Of a DNA stretch of 64,000 nt, positions 23,399 to 35,205 are shown one piece after another; the first letter of the stretch is position 1, and every line of letters begins with the position of its first letter. The stretch spans positions 62,001-126,000 of the forward strand of contig NC_045133.1 of the NCBI RefSeq assembly GCF_007655135.1, written 5' to 3'. A program made the position numbers and the translations under genes. The stretch comes from Punica granatum. Lineage: Eukaryota > Streptophyta > Magnoliopsida > Myrtales > Lythraceae. The notes beneath the pieces were generated by a model. The model searched no databases, was not told the DNA's origin, and saw only the letters and a program-made list of their open reading frames with translations.

Positions 23399-24920
23399 TC
23401 AAGAAACTCCACCGAGAACCCTTCTTAATTCAGCTTTCTGTTCTGAAGTAAGTCTTGAAGGATACTTCACATCGAACTTGATTTTCAAATTTCCTTTCTT
23501 CCCGGGTTCTCTGGAGATAGGCATTCCTTCACCCGGGACAAGCATATCGTCACCAGGTTTGACAATATACGTAAGCGGGATCATGAGATTCCTTCCATCC
23601 AACGTTGTGAGTTCGAGGGTCTTACCAGTGAGTGCCTCGAGCAGCGTTATCTCCTTGTCAACCACAAGATCATTACCATCCCTCCTATAAACAGCATGAG
23701 GCTTCTCATCTATCACAAAAACAAGATCAGGAGGGATAACACCGGGTTGCTCCTGGTTCCCCTTATCAGGAAAAGTGATCTTCGTCCCCTTCTTCCATCC
23801 AGGTTTGACCTCAATGGTTAAAATTTCCTCCACATTACACTGCTTACTGCAAGACCGGAACAATTATCGAGATTGTTTATCAAACTGTTAGACCCAAAAA
23901 TGAAAATTTAAAAAAAAAAAAAAAAGGCATGTTCATCCACTAAAGAGTCCAAAACAGCAAGCAAAGCGAATGTCAATAGGCTACATATGATTGCTTTGCT
24001 GCTGATTTTCTTCTTCCGGAAATGGCAAATCATTGGAGTCCTTGTCCAAATGAAGAAAGCGCAAAGAATTCAAAGACAATTTATAAACAAGGAACGGCCC
24101 CAAATGGCAATTTACCAGAACAATATAAGCTTGAACAGAAGAGAAGCTCATAAAGATTCAAGTTCCAAATACTGCAAAGCCAGCCATTGATCGAATAAAA
24201 GGATGTCGTGCAGAATAATCCCCGAGAGTCGAACTATATAGTTCTTCAATGATTCGTGTGATTGTTCTGGCAGCTGAAAATGATAACATTTTTCTACAGA
24301 AATGGGCGGAAGACATACCCGAATGTGTCGAAGACCATCCTCGAGATCTTCATCTTCCTCGTGCCTCCCCTGTAAAGCTCCTCCAAGCTGCAAGGCAACA
24401 CATTTTCCACCGGAGGCCCCTTCCTCATCTCTCCGGTGGCGCCACTGGATGCACTGCTGCTAGCTCCACTATTCGAAGCCCTATAGAAGCCGTCCCTGAA
24501 CCCTCTACCTCCTCTGGCTCCACCGCTGGTGGATTCCGATCCAAAGAACTCCGCGTAAATATCCTCAGCATCCCTCGGACTGAACCTGAACCCAGCACCA
24601 TTGTACTGGCTGCTGCCAGCACCGGCGCCGTGGTGTTGCCTGTAGTGCCCCGCGCCGGCTCTGGCATTAGGCTGCGGCGGGAACTGGCCGGACTTGAGGG
24701 CCTCCTCGCCGTATAGGTCGTAGATCTGGCGCTTCTGGTGGTCGCTGAGGACGTCGTAGGCCTCGGAGATCTGCTTGAACTTGGCCTCCGCCTCGCTCCG
24801 GCGGCTCGTGGGGTTCTTGTCGGGGTGCCATATCATGGCCAGCCGCTTGTACGCCTTCTTGAGGTCGTCCTCGCTCGCATTCCTGTTCACCTTCAGTATG
24901 TTGTAGTAATCAACTCCCAT
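23399..24920 (-). CDS. Type II DnaJ/HSP40 co-chaperone
   Basis: Two exons, 24920-24319 and 23846-23399, sum to 1,050 nt (349 aa). Residues 1-70 are a J-domain with the invariant HPD in WHPDKNP, which stimulates Hsp70 ATPase. Then comes a Gly-, Arg- and Ser-rich linker (about 80-165), followed by two beta-sandwich substrate-binding domains: [28 protein letters not shown], the [17 protein letters not shown] stretch, and a dimerisation C-terminus. There is no CxxCxGxG zinc finger, so it is class B (type II), like yeast Sis1. The compartment is presumably cytosol or nucleus, as no target signal is seen. GC content in exon 1 is high compared with the surroundings. The leader of about 150 bases is also GC-rich, with GA runs at 25030-25040. 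Confidence 0.94.
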
Positions 24921-25396
24921 CCCGATTCGATTCGATTGGATTTGGATGCTTCAGCTAGGGTTTGATTCCGAGAACTCGCCGGAGAAGAGGCTGCCGGTGA
25001 CCGTCGGATTTGGCGGTGATTGGGCGCAGAGAGAGAGAAAGGGCGCGCAGAGATGGATAGGAGAGAGCACAGCTTAGGGGGAAATGAGGACAAAGATCGA
25101 TGAGGGTCCCGCAGGGGTATGACTCGGATTACTTAGGCAGAACGTGCGGGCCAAAAACCAGTAGGCGGGTTCGGGTCTGATTTGACCGTTTCCTGATCCG
25201 ATTCTCTTGACTCCGGATCTGCTGGTGGGCCCCAGTCAGCAGCCTTCGTGATTGATGGACCACATACGACTCTTTTTTTTCCTTTAAAATATTATTTTTC
25301 ATGACACAATACAAACATAGAGCGTTTCGCTAACATCTCCGTATCACCGCGACAGTTTAGTGCTTTCAGCGTTTAGTATTGCAATTGAAGTACTTA

Positions 25397-25650
25397 AACC
25401 CCGTTTGGATTGAGAGTTAGTTGATTTTAACTTTAATTTTAACTTTAACTCAACACACTACACAACAAAAATACACATTTCTCAATTCAAAAATTTTAAC
25501 TTTAACTTTAACTCAACACACTACACAATAAAAACACACGTTTCCCAAGTCGAATTTATAATCACATCTCATTTGTCCTTTTTCACAATCAAAATCAAAA
25601 TCAAAATCAAAGTAACTTTAACTCTGAATCCAAACGGCCCCTTAGTATTT
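25397..25650. mobile_element. MITE with CCGTTTGGATT inverted ends
   Basis: The left end reads CCCCGTTTGGATT and the right end AATCCAAACGGCCCC; the complement of one nearly equals the other. The interior has TTAACTTTAACTCAACACACTACACAA twice (about 25433-25530) and the AATCAAAATCAAAATC string near the right end. A TTA flanks the right end and a TTA lies beside the left, which could be a 3-bp target duplication of the PIF/Harbinger type, but this is weak. There is no coding capacity. Confidence 0.68.
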
Positions 25651-25712
25651 TTAGTAATTGTGATTAGTCTAAGTATTTTTTACTTTAATTTAAATATTTA
25701 GTATTATGATGG

Positions 25713-26667
25713 GATAATCACACTAAAAATCATGAACTTACACTATTTTCTCAAGTTTAGCATCAACTCTTAGAGTGCGTTTGGATTTTGATTTGAATTG
25801 AGTTGAGCTTTGGTTTTAATTAGTCTGTAATGATTGTATTGTTGAATTATGAGAAAATGTGTAAAAAAGTAATGAATAACTGAGAAAAGTAATGATTGTG
25901 TTGTTGAATTGTGAAAAAATAATAAATAGTTGAGAGGATTTAATATTAAAAATTAATTGAATGACTAAAAAAAATTTAAAATAAAATAAATAATGATTGT
26001 GTTGTTGAATTAAAGACAAGTGGAGTTGAACTGGGTTGAAAATTTTTTAAAAAACAAACACACCTAATGGACGTTACCCATGTTAGACCAAATATATCAT
26101 CCATCTTCAATTCCGTGACGGTTCTTGACGAGGCAACAAACGGCTGCCAACATGGCCTAATGATTTTTAAGCTCCAATAAAACAACAACAATGGACCTTA
26201 TTCACCCGATCAATTTTTGAAAAAAATCCATACTTTTTTTTAATGAAATATTGGCCCAAACATTTTGAAAAAAACGGGATGAAGGGGGTCGGCTGAAGGC
26301 TTCCCGCCAGCCTCGACCCCCGAGACAAAGTGGCCTGAGTTCGATTACCTTGCTGGAGGGGTTGAGGGCCGGCGGGGAGCCCCCAACTGAGTCGGGGCCC
26401 CTTTCCCCTCTTTCCCTATTTTTCGTACAGAAAACAAGGGAAGGGGGGAGGGGGCCGACCCGTCCAAGGGCTCCCCCGTCAACCCTCGACCTCTCCGGCG
26501 AGGTGGTCGAACTTGGGCCATGTTGGTTAGCGGGGAGCCTTCAGTCGGGTCGGGCCCCCGTTCTTCACCTCCGGTTTTTCTAAAAAGCTTGAGAAATTTG
26601 AAAGTTGATGCTAAATTTGGAAAAATAGTGTAAGTTGATAATTTTTTGTGTGATTGTTCCTATTACG
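25713..26667. mobile_element. Long-inverted-repeat element holding a nested MITE
   Basis: Left arm at about 25724-25776, right arm at about 26600-26660. The complement of the right arm reads nearly as the left, sharing AATCACAC, CTTACACTATTTT and TTTAGCATCAACT over about 55 bp. Between them lies a shorter repeat starting GTGCGTTTGGATTTTG (25778) and ending near CAAACACACC (26070), a member of the same MITE group as at 45851, and then the GC-rich block. Nothing codes for a transposase. Mutator-like ends are my best guess. Confidence 0.6.
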
Positions 26668-29374
26668 ATTGAAATGTTTACTATTTTGTATAATTTATCA
26701 CAAATAGTAAAAATACTAAACACTTTAATTAAAAATATTAAACATTTGAGTTAAAATACTAAATATGCACCGTGATACGAAATTATATTAGAATTTTTCC
26801 TTAGATAAATTGTCTATCTATACTTATATATCGATATCCTTGTATATTATATTTAAGGAAGAAAAGGAAGAAGTCTATGTTGTAACGAATTTTCTAAGGT
26901 TAATCATATTGTCTAATCGAAAAATCTCTCTTTGTGCGCAAAAACATTTTTCACTATCTCTTCTTCAACCGCCTCTTCATTAGCCTTCCACAAATATCCA
27001 CGAATTGAGTTTGCGTCAAATACAAAAGCATTTGCGCACATGCACGATTAGCATACATTGACTCCACAATTAGCTTTAAGCTGACACTTTTTTTATTACA
27101 TAATTTTGATAATTGATATGACTTTCTAAGGATATAATTTGTCAAGGATTTTCTCTTTTTTCTTTCAATTAGATTAGTTTTGCGTCTGTCCAAATCCTAA
27201 TGAAAGTCAAATGAGCATGTAGATTTTCAGTCAAAAACTACCCATAAAAATCCCAAAAAAAGCTGAACTTGTGACCTCTCATTGCGTTAAAACAAGAATT
27301 TGCTTTTACCGTTCAAATGGGAAGGTGGATCTAATACTAAGAAATAAAGCATACATTAAAAGAAAGTAAAAACGTATCTGACATTCCACCAAAAATAAAT
27401 AAAATGTAACCAGCTGCCCACATATTCGTATGGTAATAAAAATGTTTCATGTTAAATATTTGATAGAATTATCAATGCCCATTTCCGATTATAATCTTGC
27501 TGAACTCAGCTTAACTTTATTTTCTCCTCAATTCAACAACATAATCATTACTTTTTTATGTTTTTTTTTCGAATTTAATAATAAATTCTCTCATACACTT
27601 TTTACAATCCCTTTTTTAATAATAAATTATTCATCTATTTCACATCTATATACATATCAATTTTTTAATAATAAATTTCTCATCTATTTTCATATATATA
27701 TATATATATACATACATATATAATCTTATATATAAATATATTTATCAACATTTGCAATCATTATACAAAATTAAGTTGAATTTGATCATTATCCAACTAA
27801 AAAACCAGATGCAGACTTAGGATTTTTATTTAATTATACTAAGTCATAATCTCCTTTGCAACCGAAAAAAAAATGTAAAGTTGTTTTTCTCTAAGCAAAC
27901 ACAATGAGCTTAATATTAGTACTTCTCTAATCCCTTTGTGTAACCATCTTCTCCAGTGGGTCCATCACTCAAAATCTCTACTCTCTTATACTTTAACTAG
28001 AACTGTGAGTTATTAGTGATTACAGATGTTTGAATTATCAAGAGTTATTACTCTTGATGATACCAAATTATGTCTTAGGATCAACGCCAATTCTGAATAT
28101 GTGAAGAATTTCTGATGACTACTCAAATTGATCTATCAACTCATAATTCATAAGAAGATACTTTTGCCAGCTATAGTATTAAGAGTTGCATTACGTCTCG
28201 TTAGAGGCACACCTAAGTTAGGCGCAAAATCACAAAAATATGCGACTCTTATTTGCTTATTTAAAATCATATAGGAATCGATATTCAACCATTTTACTTT
28301 TGGAGAAATTTTTATTTTTCCTATAAAATTTTCTAAAAAGTCGATAACTATAAAAAATATGTTTACTTATATTGAAATGACAAAATTTTATAGGAAAATT
28401 TTCTTTTCCACTATTCAAATTTGTACATGAATCAGAAAAGTATTTTTTTTAGTTCTCCATTTTTTTATTAGCTAATTGTTTCCATTTCTATCTTCTAATT
28501 TATACTTTTTTTTTTGCTTTTCTACTAATAAATTGAATTCAAAATTTCCACGAATGATGATCAACTTGAAGTAAAGAATTTTCTAACTTGATATTAGTAT
28601 ATAATTTCTAACAAAGACATAAATTAAGAAAAGTAGAGATGAAAATAAAGTTAATTTTCTAAAAGTAAACATGTCATAAAATTGGCAAAAAAAAACATGA
28701 ATTTATGAGACTAATGAACATTTATGTTTACCGCTAATTAATCTTTTTTGCAACATAATAAAAAAAAGTATATTCAGGTACTTAATACTAATTTATAATA
28801 AATAAATAGATTGATCAAGTACTTAATAAAAAAAGAATGAACATGCAAAAACAAAAGCAAGGGGAGAGAGGATTGGAGAAAGGAGAGAAGAAATGGGGGA
28901 AGTGAGGGAGTAAAAGAGTAAGAATGAGAGGTTGGTGGGTAATTTTTATTATTAATTTTATTTTTTGGGCGAATGTTAATTTTATTGTTTTAATATTAAA
29001 TCAATGACTATTATTAATTAAAGTATAATTAATCAAAGAGGTATATTCTTCATCAAAAGAGGATGTACTAGTTGTTTTAAACGATTCGGCGTTTATTCCT
29101 TTAATAAGGTCTCGGATTCAACCCATGTCGGGAGAGTTTTACTCTCACAGTGGGCCGATCCAACTCAAATTGAATTAAGCGAAACCTATTAAATTTCTAC
29201 ATACTAGGGTAAAAAAAGAGAAATACAGCGCAGTAACGCATGTTCTCACTTGTAGCAATTGTGCATATATGTAAAGTAGTTATGGTTGCTCTTATTTTCC
29301 TATACTTCGCATGATGCGGTCTGACTCTTTGTTTAAATCCACACATTCTTCTCAATTGCGATGCATCTTTACTA

Positions 29375-29406
<32 letters not shown>

Positions 29407-29639
29407 CCGGATCACCGAGATCTTAACTAACTAATTTACTTCATCTTGGGTTAGTAACAAAAGGTAACATTGGATATGCACACACTGTAATTTCTTATGT
29501 TTGGAGCAATTTTGAAAAGAAAAACGGATACTATATAAAAAGAAAATAAAGCATTTGTCGGGGTAATTATTTATTTTTTAACATTAATCCCTCATTCCTA
29601 ATCTCTCAAACCTCAGCAGCCGTAGTTGGTGAAGAGCCA

Positions 29640-29843
29640 ATCTCTCTCTCTCTCTGCGCTTTCAGTCTCCGATAACTACTACTCTCATTCTCCACTCGCT
29701 CGCTCTCACTCTCTCCCTCGGTGAGATTCCGTCGCCGATCCACCTCCTTCTCGACTTCCGGCGGCGGATTTGGGAGTCACTTCCGTATCTACATGACTTC
29801 GAGCGTCGAGGACGCAATGATGGGGCATAAGAAGCGGAACGCT
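29640..29843 (+). CDS. 5' end of a gene cut by the assembly gap
   Basis: A pyrimidine-rich leader with (CT)n at 29640-29657 precedes ATG codons at 29793, 29817 and 29820. The frame is open through the last base before the 100 N. The short visible peptide contains MGHKKRNA, starting at 29820. This beginning recalls plant ubiquitin carboxyl-terminal hydrolase-related proteins (the DUF627/DUF629 group), but that is a memory match on eight residues only. No continuing exon is recognisable after the gap, where telomere-like repeat and transposon remnants follow. Partial, with an unknown end; the listed range includes the leader. Confidence 0.4.
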
Positions 29844-29943
29844 NNNNNNNNNNNNNNNNNNNNNNNNNNNNNNNNNNNNNNNNNNNNNNNNNNNNNNNNN
29901 NNNNNNNNNNNNNNNNNNNNNNNNNNNNNNNNNNNNNNNNNNN
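29844..29943. other. Assembly gap of exactly 100 N
   Basis: One hundred undetermined bases. A round 100 is the usual placeholder for a gap of unknown size, so distances across it are not real. Confidence 0.99.
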
Positions 29944-30095
29944 CCTAAAACACTAAAACCCTAAAACCCTAAAACCCTAAAAACCCTAAAACCCTAAAAC
30001 CCTAAAACCCTATAACCCTAAACCCTAAAACCCCTAAAACCCTAAAACCTCAAGAAACGTTGAGAACCCCCGAAAATCCCCGAGAACCCCTAAAA
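29944..30095. repeat. Interstitial telomere-like repeat (CCCTAAA variants)
   Basis: About 100 bases from the gap edge consist of CCCTAAA and CCCTAAAA units with variable A number, grading into degenerate CCCC-A units by 30095. The Arabidopsis-type telomere unit is CCCTAAA. The irregular unit length and the adjoining gap suggest an interstitial or leader-like repeat on which the assembly stopped, not a chromosome end. Confidence 0.85.
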
Positions 30096-33040
30096 ACCCT
30101 ATATTAATCAATATGCCATATAAGAAATCTTAGACTATTATGTGTTGAGATTATGTCTTATGAGTATTCTGTAAATTACAATGATACAATTATTAATGGA
30201 ATGGGCTTTTACTCCGCTGCAACGTGCGGGCACCCTCCCATAGTATATTAGGTCACATGATGCGATCACTTGATACTTGGACTTTGTTAATGTAAATTAT
30301 TATAAAATGGACATGACAGCTTGTTATGCTATCAACTTTATTTCCAATTTTATTGACATGTTGAAACTTGTTTTTTTGTTTTTTTCTTACCGCAGCTTTT
30401 ATGTCCTGCTTTTTTGGTATGGAGCTTTTATGTCGTTAACACCCGTTTTAACCCACTGGTGCTCGGGAACCGCCGTGGAAGTCCCGACCACAATTTTCAT
30501 TTATCGAGGAAGTCACCTTTAATTATCACTCAGTACATTCACGGCTTTTTTAACTGAAGGCTTTTTTTAAATTTCACTAGAATTTTATATTTTCAAAGGA
30601 AAAAAAATATTGTACGGGATGTTTTTGGATTTTACGTGCATCAATTTATTTGTTTCAAAATTTGGAATTATTTTACGTGCATCAACCGGTTCAAACAATG
30701 CGCATTAGCAGAAATTCGGGCTATTACTTGAACATTGATACAGAAAAAGATTCTACAGAGCCGCAAATAACTATTTATCCTCAAGTCAGCAAGGATAAGT
30801 AGAGGACTAGAGCGCACAACAGAAGAACTCTCTTGGTCATCAGAGATCTAACAGAGCAACCAGAAAGCCCAAACAGCCCATAAACTGGCGTTTACAAAAT
30901 AGAACATCGACATTGCTATTTTCCAGTGGTTCACTCGACCATTAGAAGATAGTAAATATTTGGCTTCAAAAATCCATAGCAATGCTAAACAGATGAAAAG
31001 TGTCTCCACACACATTTCGCAGATCATCTGCTATGTACAAAGCAATTTCCTCAATACATGGCATGAGCTTCACTTAAGATTGTTCCTTAGAAGTTACATG
31101 AACTTCTTGAATATCTCCCGAGCGACAGAACAAACATACATTTCAATGGAAAGGCACAATCAAAGACTGGTCTAACGAAATATCGGCAAATGAAGTTAGC
31201 CATGCATTGCCCTGAAAACCATAGCGGACGGACGCAATTGGCCAAATCATACTGTTTAACCTCTTTCGGCTTCCTGAGTAACCTCCGAGGAGTAGAGAAT
31301 GTCGTTTTCAACGGAAATCCATAATCGGCGATCCTTTTGGCGGAAACTTAATGCCGGACGATTGCCCTACACTGTGCTAGTCATCCCAAGGCTCAATGTA
31401 AAATCCTCAGACTGAACTGCACAATTCATCTATGCCTCCAAAACAAAGCTTTTTATGGTCTCCGATGCATTTTTTTCAATCCTTCAAGGTCTGTTTCCAA
31501 CAAACTAAGATCGCAGCGTTCTCCGGCTAGCCTAAGCAACTCAGAAAGCAATCTGAGAAATCCGGCTGCAGGCTCCTAGGACATCTCCGGCTTCACATTT
31601 GCAATACTAGCTTAAGGGTCAATTATTCAATCCGACTAACAATGCATGTTAAAACGACCAACGCGGAATGCATATGCAAGATATGCATTAAAAAACGACT
31701 AACTTTGCTCTGATCGCCTAAAATGAGCAAAACCAAATTCCGAACCTCATAACCACCCGAAGCATCTCCTCATGCAAACATGGCAATATTTGGCTCATTT
31801 GAATTATTTTCGTGCGCATATCGTCAATTTGACATTCATTTGAGCCATGGGACTTGAATGCGCGATCAATCAAGACCCGAGCTTCCTCCCAACCTTCCCT
31901 CAAGGCTCGTGGGACCCACGGTCAGCTAAAGGCAGCCGTGACTTGCCCTAGCCGACTCTCCCTTGGACTCTTGCTCATCTTGCCCTAAAAATATCTTTAG
32001 TCTTCTTCTTCAACACTCTATCCTCATAAATGTTCTTAACTCTACTTCATCAAGATACTTGGTGGAAATTCATCTTCATCCTCCCCTAATGAAACCGACC
32101 TAGCCTAATCAAGAGTTTAATTGTACTTTGTTTTTCTTAACTGCACTTAAGTTTTGTCTATATATACCCTCAAAGTCATTAAGTTAATCACTTTTGCTTC
32201 TTGTTATATCTCTACCTTTCTCACTCAACAAATGCTCTCAAACTCCCCAAGAAAACAATCGCCCCTAGCAGCCCAAGTTCAACCATTTCCAAGCCAAAAC
32301 ACACAAAACCCTAAAACCCTAAAAACCTAAGATCGTCCTCCTCCACAACACGAAGAAATTTGTGCTCAGATTTAGGATATTCTAGATGAAAAAATTTTCA
32401 ATGCAAAAGAAAGATGCATGGATGCTTACAGTGCCAATTTCGGAGGTTATTCAATTGCCAAAGTTGGTCGAAGTGCACGTGACTCGATCAAGAAAGCAAA
32501 GATTCAGTGAAAGTGTTTATTAGCTAAGAGGTGTACAGAATTTTATGTACAAAAAATTAAGAGAAAGAGTTCGCAAAGAGAAGAAGGCATTCAAGTGGCA
32601 AGTGAGAAAACAACAGAAGCATATTAATCTCTCTATTCGTGAAGATCAAGGTGATAGTTCGGACGATAACGATTCGAGGTCGAATTCTCTCCATCCATGG
32701 CAGAATGAAGCGGCAGAAGACGTGGCAATTTTATGTTATTTGGGCGTTTTTATACTTTTTAGGGAATAGTTTATTTTAGAGAATATTTTATTTTCTTCGT
32801 TATAATTTCGTTTTTCCTATTTAAGCAATGTAATCCCTAAAGCTAAGGACAGTTTTTTTTATGAATAAAATTTTGAGAGAATATTTTCTCTATTTTCCCA
32901 AATTCGGCATTGATTGAATCAACGAATTTGATGTATATTTCCTGGTATTCATAGAATCAACAGGTTATAAAAGATTATTTACTGGCATTCGTGCGCGAAT
33001 CAACAGATTACAATTGGTTCTTTAGTTTCGCTGTGTCACA
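30096..33040. other. Spacer with retrotransposon remnants
   Basis: No intact gene. 30700-31650 has no recognisable coding. A second short telomere-like stretch (CCCTAAAACCCTAAA) lies near 32308-32325. A plus-strand open frame at 32545-32769 encodes a Lys-rich polar peptide of unknown family. 32760-33010 has the look of an LTR: a poly-T/A rich stretch, AATAAAATTTTGAGAGAATATTTTC near 32862, and repeated 'AATCAACAG' segments. Its partner was not found. Confidence 0.4.
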
Positions 33041-33169
33041 TCGTCAGCTTCTCCTCATGTTAGCTTCCCGTCTCCACCTACAATAAGACCATTACCACGA
33101 AAGCCTCCTTCTCCTTCTCTAAGTCCTCAAATCCAACTATCACAATTAAACAATGCAGTATCTTCATCA

Positions 33170-33370
33170 GTGCCAAATGCTCCATCAAGAATCAACCCTG
33201 CATCTTCTATGTTTCATGGGCAAGAATGTGTCACAAGGGAGACTATCTTAGCATCAAGCAGATTCACTAAGACTATGATGAAGAAGATAGGTTCTTCCTT
33301 TCAAGAATCCTCTACCAAGTCTAGCAAGCACATCAGCACAGATTGGAGATCTAGTAGGAAAACAGCTTAG
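33170..33370 (+). other. Possible C-terminal end of a transposon protein
   Basis: A plus-strand open frame of 66 codons rich in Ser, Pro, Lys and Thr, ending in a stop at 33368-33370; the sequence upstream from 33045 is also Pro/Ser-rich. It resembles the low-complexity tails of plant transposon proteins, but no domain is identifiable. It faces the GRF zinc-finger gene tail to tail. Confidence 0.25.
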
Positions 33371-33409
33371 AAGGATCGGGAGTAATGTTAGCAATTGGGA
33401 ATGCAAGAA

Positions 33410-33720
33410 CATCATGAGTAGTCTTAGCAATTAGAATGACAACTTTTTGTATATGACTGTGTTCTCTGTAATATGGCATCATCTTTTTGTATATGACTGT
33501 GTTCTCTGTAATTTGACTATGTTCTCTATAATTTGGCATCATCTTTTTGTATATGACTAACAATTGGAATGCCAACAAGAATCACATCATGAGTATTCTT
33601 AGCAATTGGAATTGCAACTTTTTGTATATGACTGTGTTGTATGTAATCTGACTGTGTTCTCTGTAATTTGGCATCATCTTTTTGTATATGACTGACAATT
33701 GGAATGCCAACAATAATCGT
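33410..33720. repeat. Imperfect tandem repeat, 'TTTTTGTATATGACTGTG' units
   Basis: The phrase TTTTTGTATATGACTGTG or a close variant begins at about 33442, 33485, 33545, 33608 and 33680. Several copies are followed by TTCTCTGTAATTTGGCATCATC, and a second motif, CAATTGGAATGCCAACAA, is interleaved. Unit length varies from about 43 to 75 bp. No coding. Confidence 0.75.
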
Positions 33721-33899
33721 TTATAGTCTTTTTTGTATTATGTAACTGTCCCTCATTTACATTTGATCGTTCATCGTCTGTTAGCATCACCATCCAGACA
33801 CATTCGGAGTAGTTGGCTAAGTAGAAGTAAATAACATAACACAATAGCCAATTCAGACCACTGGAATGCCAACTGGTCAGGTACAACAACAAAAACTAA

Positions 33900-34430
33900 A
33901 CAGAAACTGAAATAGACCAAGTAGCACACAACATACTCCATTGGCAATCCAATATAGAACAGAACAGAACAGAAACAGACCAGACCATAATTGAAATAGA
34001 CAGCACCAGAACAGAAACAGACATCACCAGAACAGAACAGAAACAAAATAGAAATCCAGTGCAATCCAAGTAGCACACAATGTACTCCATTGGCAATCCA
34101 ATACATAATAGAAACAGAAACAGACTAGACTAGAATAGAAACAGTCACAAGACTATCCTACAGAAAAAGACAGCACCATAACATAACAGAAACAGAACAG
34201 GAATCTAGTGCAATCCAAGTAGCACACAATATACTCCAATGGCAATCTAATACGGAATAGAACAGAAATAGATTGCTCCAAAGCAAAAACATACCAGAAC
34301 AGAAACGGAAACAGAAACATACCAAACCAAAATAGAATATGAGTGTTGCTTGCCTTATAGGCACTACAGACCATACCATAATAGAATATGAGTGTTGCTT
34401 GCCTTATAGGCAGTACAGTGGCAAGTACAT
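33900..34430. repeat. Tandem repeat of about 150 bp with AGAACAGAAACAG filler
   Basis: A core reading AAGTAGCACACAAYATACTCC followed by ATTGGCAATCCAATA recurs near 33920, 34069 and 34219, about 150 bp apart. Between the cores lie AACAGAACAGAAACAGACC runs. Near 34334 and 34381 the phrase GAATATGAGTGTTGCTTGCC occurs twice, 47 bp apart. The long open frames on the minus strand here are products of the repeat, with no plausible protein. Confidence 0.8.
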
Positions 34431-34743
34431 AGATTTCAGGCAAGTTCAACTCATAATAGAATGAAATATTAGAATTGCAACTGGTCAGGTAAAAGAATAG
34501 CACCAAATGGTCAGTTTCCATTACTTGGTCACAAGTTACATATCACAGTTGGAATGGGTACAATAATATATTGCCTCATTTGTAGAATATGCAGTTGCAT
34601 TAACAACTATTCCAACATTCCACCGACAATTACCAACATGTAAAACCTAAGCAGCTATTACAGGAGACAAAACCTAACAACTTCTAAACTACCAAAGCAC
34701 CAACATGAAGTAGCATCAACCTATTTTACCCATTCAAGCCTAA

Positions 34744-35205
34744 TCAAGTAGCTTCCATCCTCAGTATGCCACAGCCTTGAATGATAATGGCCAGCAACAT
34801 CACCAACATCACTACCAGCATTGCCATAATCCAACATATACAAGTAAGTTTCTTCACCTTTCTCTCGTAATGCACATTCCTCCTCCTCAATTGATTTATC
34901 ACTCTCTGTTCCTGTGATAAATTTGGAGCGCTCATCAATTAATCTTCCCACTCAAAGTAGCCACGGCACCTTGCGCCATTCTTCCAAAATGGGCATCTAT
35001 AAAATGGCCTTTCAGGGTTTGCATTGGTGTTAGAAATCATCCTCACAGCTTTTCGGCCGCAATTATAAAAGAATGCTAGTGCTCCGGCGATGCTCGAGTT
35101 GCTCTGTTCATACGAACCTCCTGAATTGCACCAAAGTGAGTCGAATCGAGAGTGGTAGCTCATTGTCAGCTCCAACCTCGTTGTCAATGTGCCTGGGATC
35201 GACAA
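34744..35205 (-). pseudogene. GRF-type zinc-finger protein, broken (At4g04775-like)
   Basis: The minus-strand frame from 35205 encodes about 88 residues ending FEWED, followed by an in-frame TAA at about 34939-34941; the same frame then continues through LMSAPNLSQEQ to a Leu/Met/Val-rich membrane-like segment ending at 34744. The finger has the GRF pattern: NCGRKAV, NPERPFYRCP, CRGYFEWED. The first Cys of the usual CxCG is a Tyr here (YNCG), so zinc binding is doubtful. Such small plant proteins (GRF finger, coiled coil, C-terminal helix) occur in large families and are often near transposons. The stop and the lost ligand suggest decay. It is not the growth-regulating-factor family, which only shares the abbreviation. 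Confidence 0.7.

Larger units (their letters stand above)
24921..29640. other. Repeat-rich spacer between DnaJ and the gap-truncated gene
   Basis: No gene is seen. 24921-25100 is the DnaJ leader. 25397-25650 and 25713-26667 contain small DNA transposons, described separately. 26270-26580 is an unusually GC-rich block (GGCGGGGAGC repeats). The part 27400-27800 looks like a further reverse-orientation relative of the MITEs and ends in a (TA)n stretch at about 27691-27722. 27800-29600 is AT-rich. A (TA)n run lies at 29375-29401. Confidence 0.6.

Noticed and set aside
24249..24716. Plus-strand frame of 155 codons opposite the DnaJ gene
   Set aside because: Shadow of the GC-rich J-domain exon on the other strand; no independent support.
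29944..30060. A chromosome end (telomere)
   Set aside because: The units are irregular and the sequence continues for over 30 kb with genes; it is an interstitial or leader-like repeat beside a gap.
33771..34521. Long minus-strand frames rich in Cys, Phe and Leu, looking like membrane proteins
   Set aside because: They are generated by tandem repeats of AGAACAGAAACAG type and exist in several overlapping frames.
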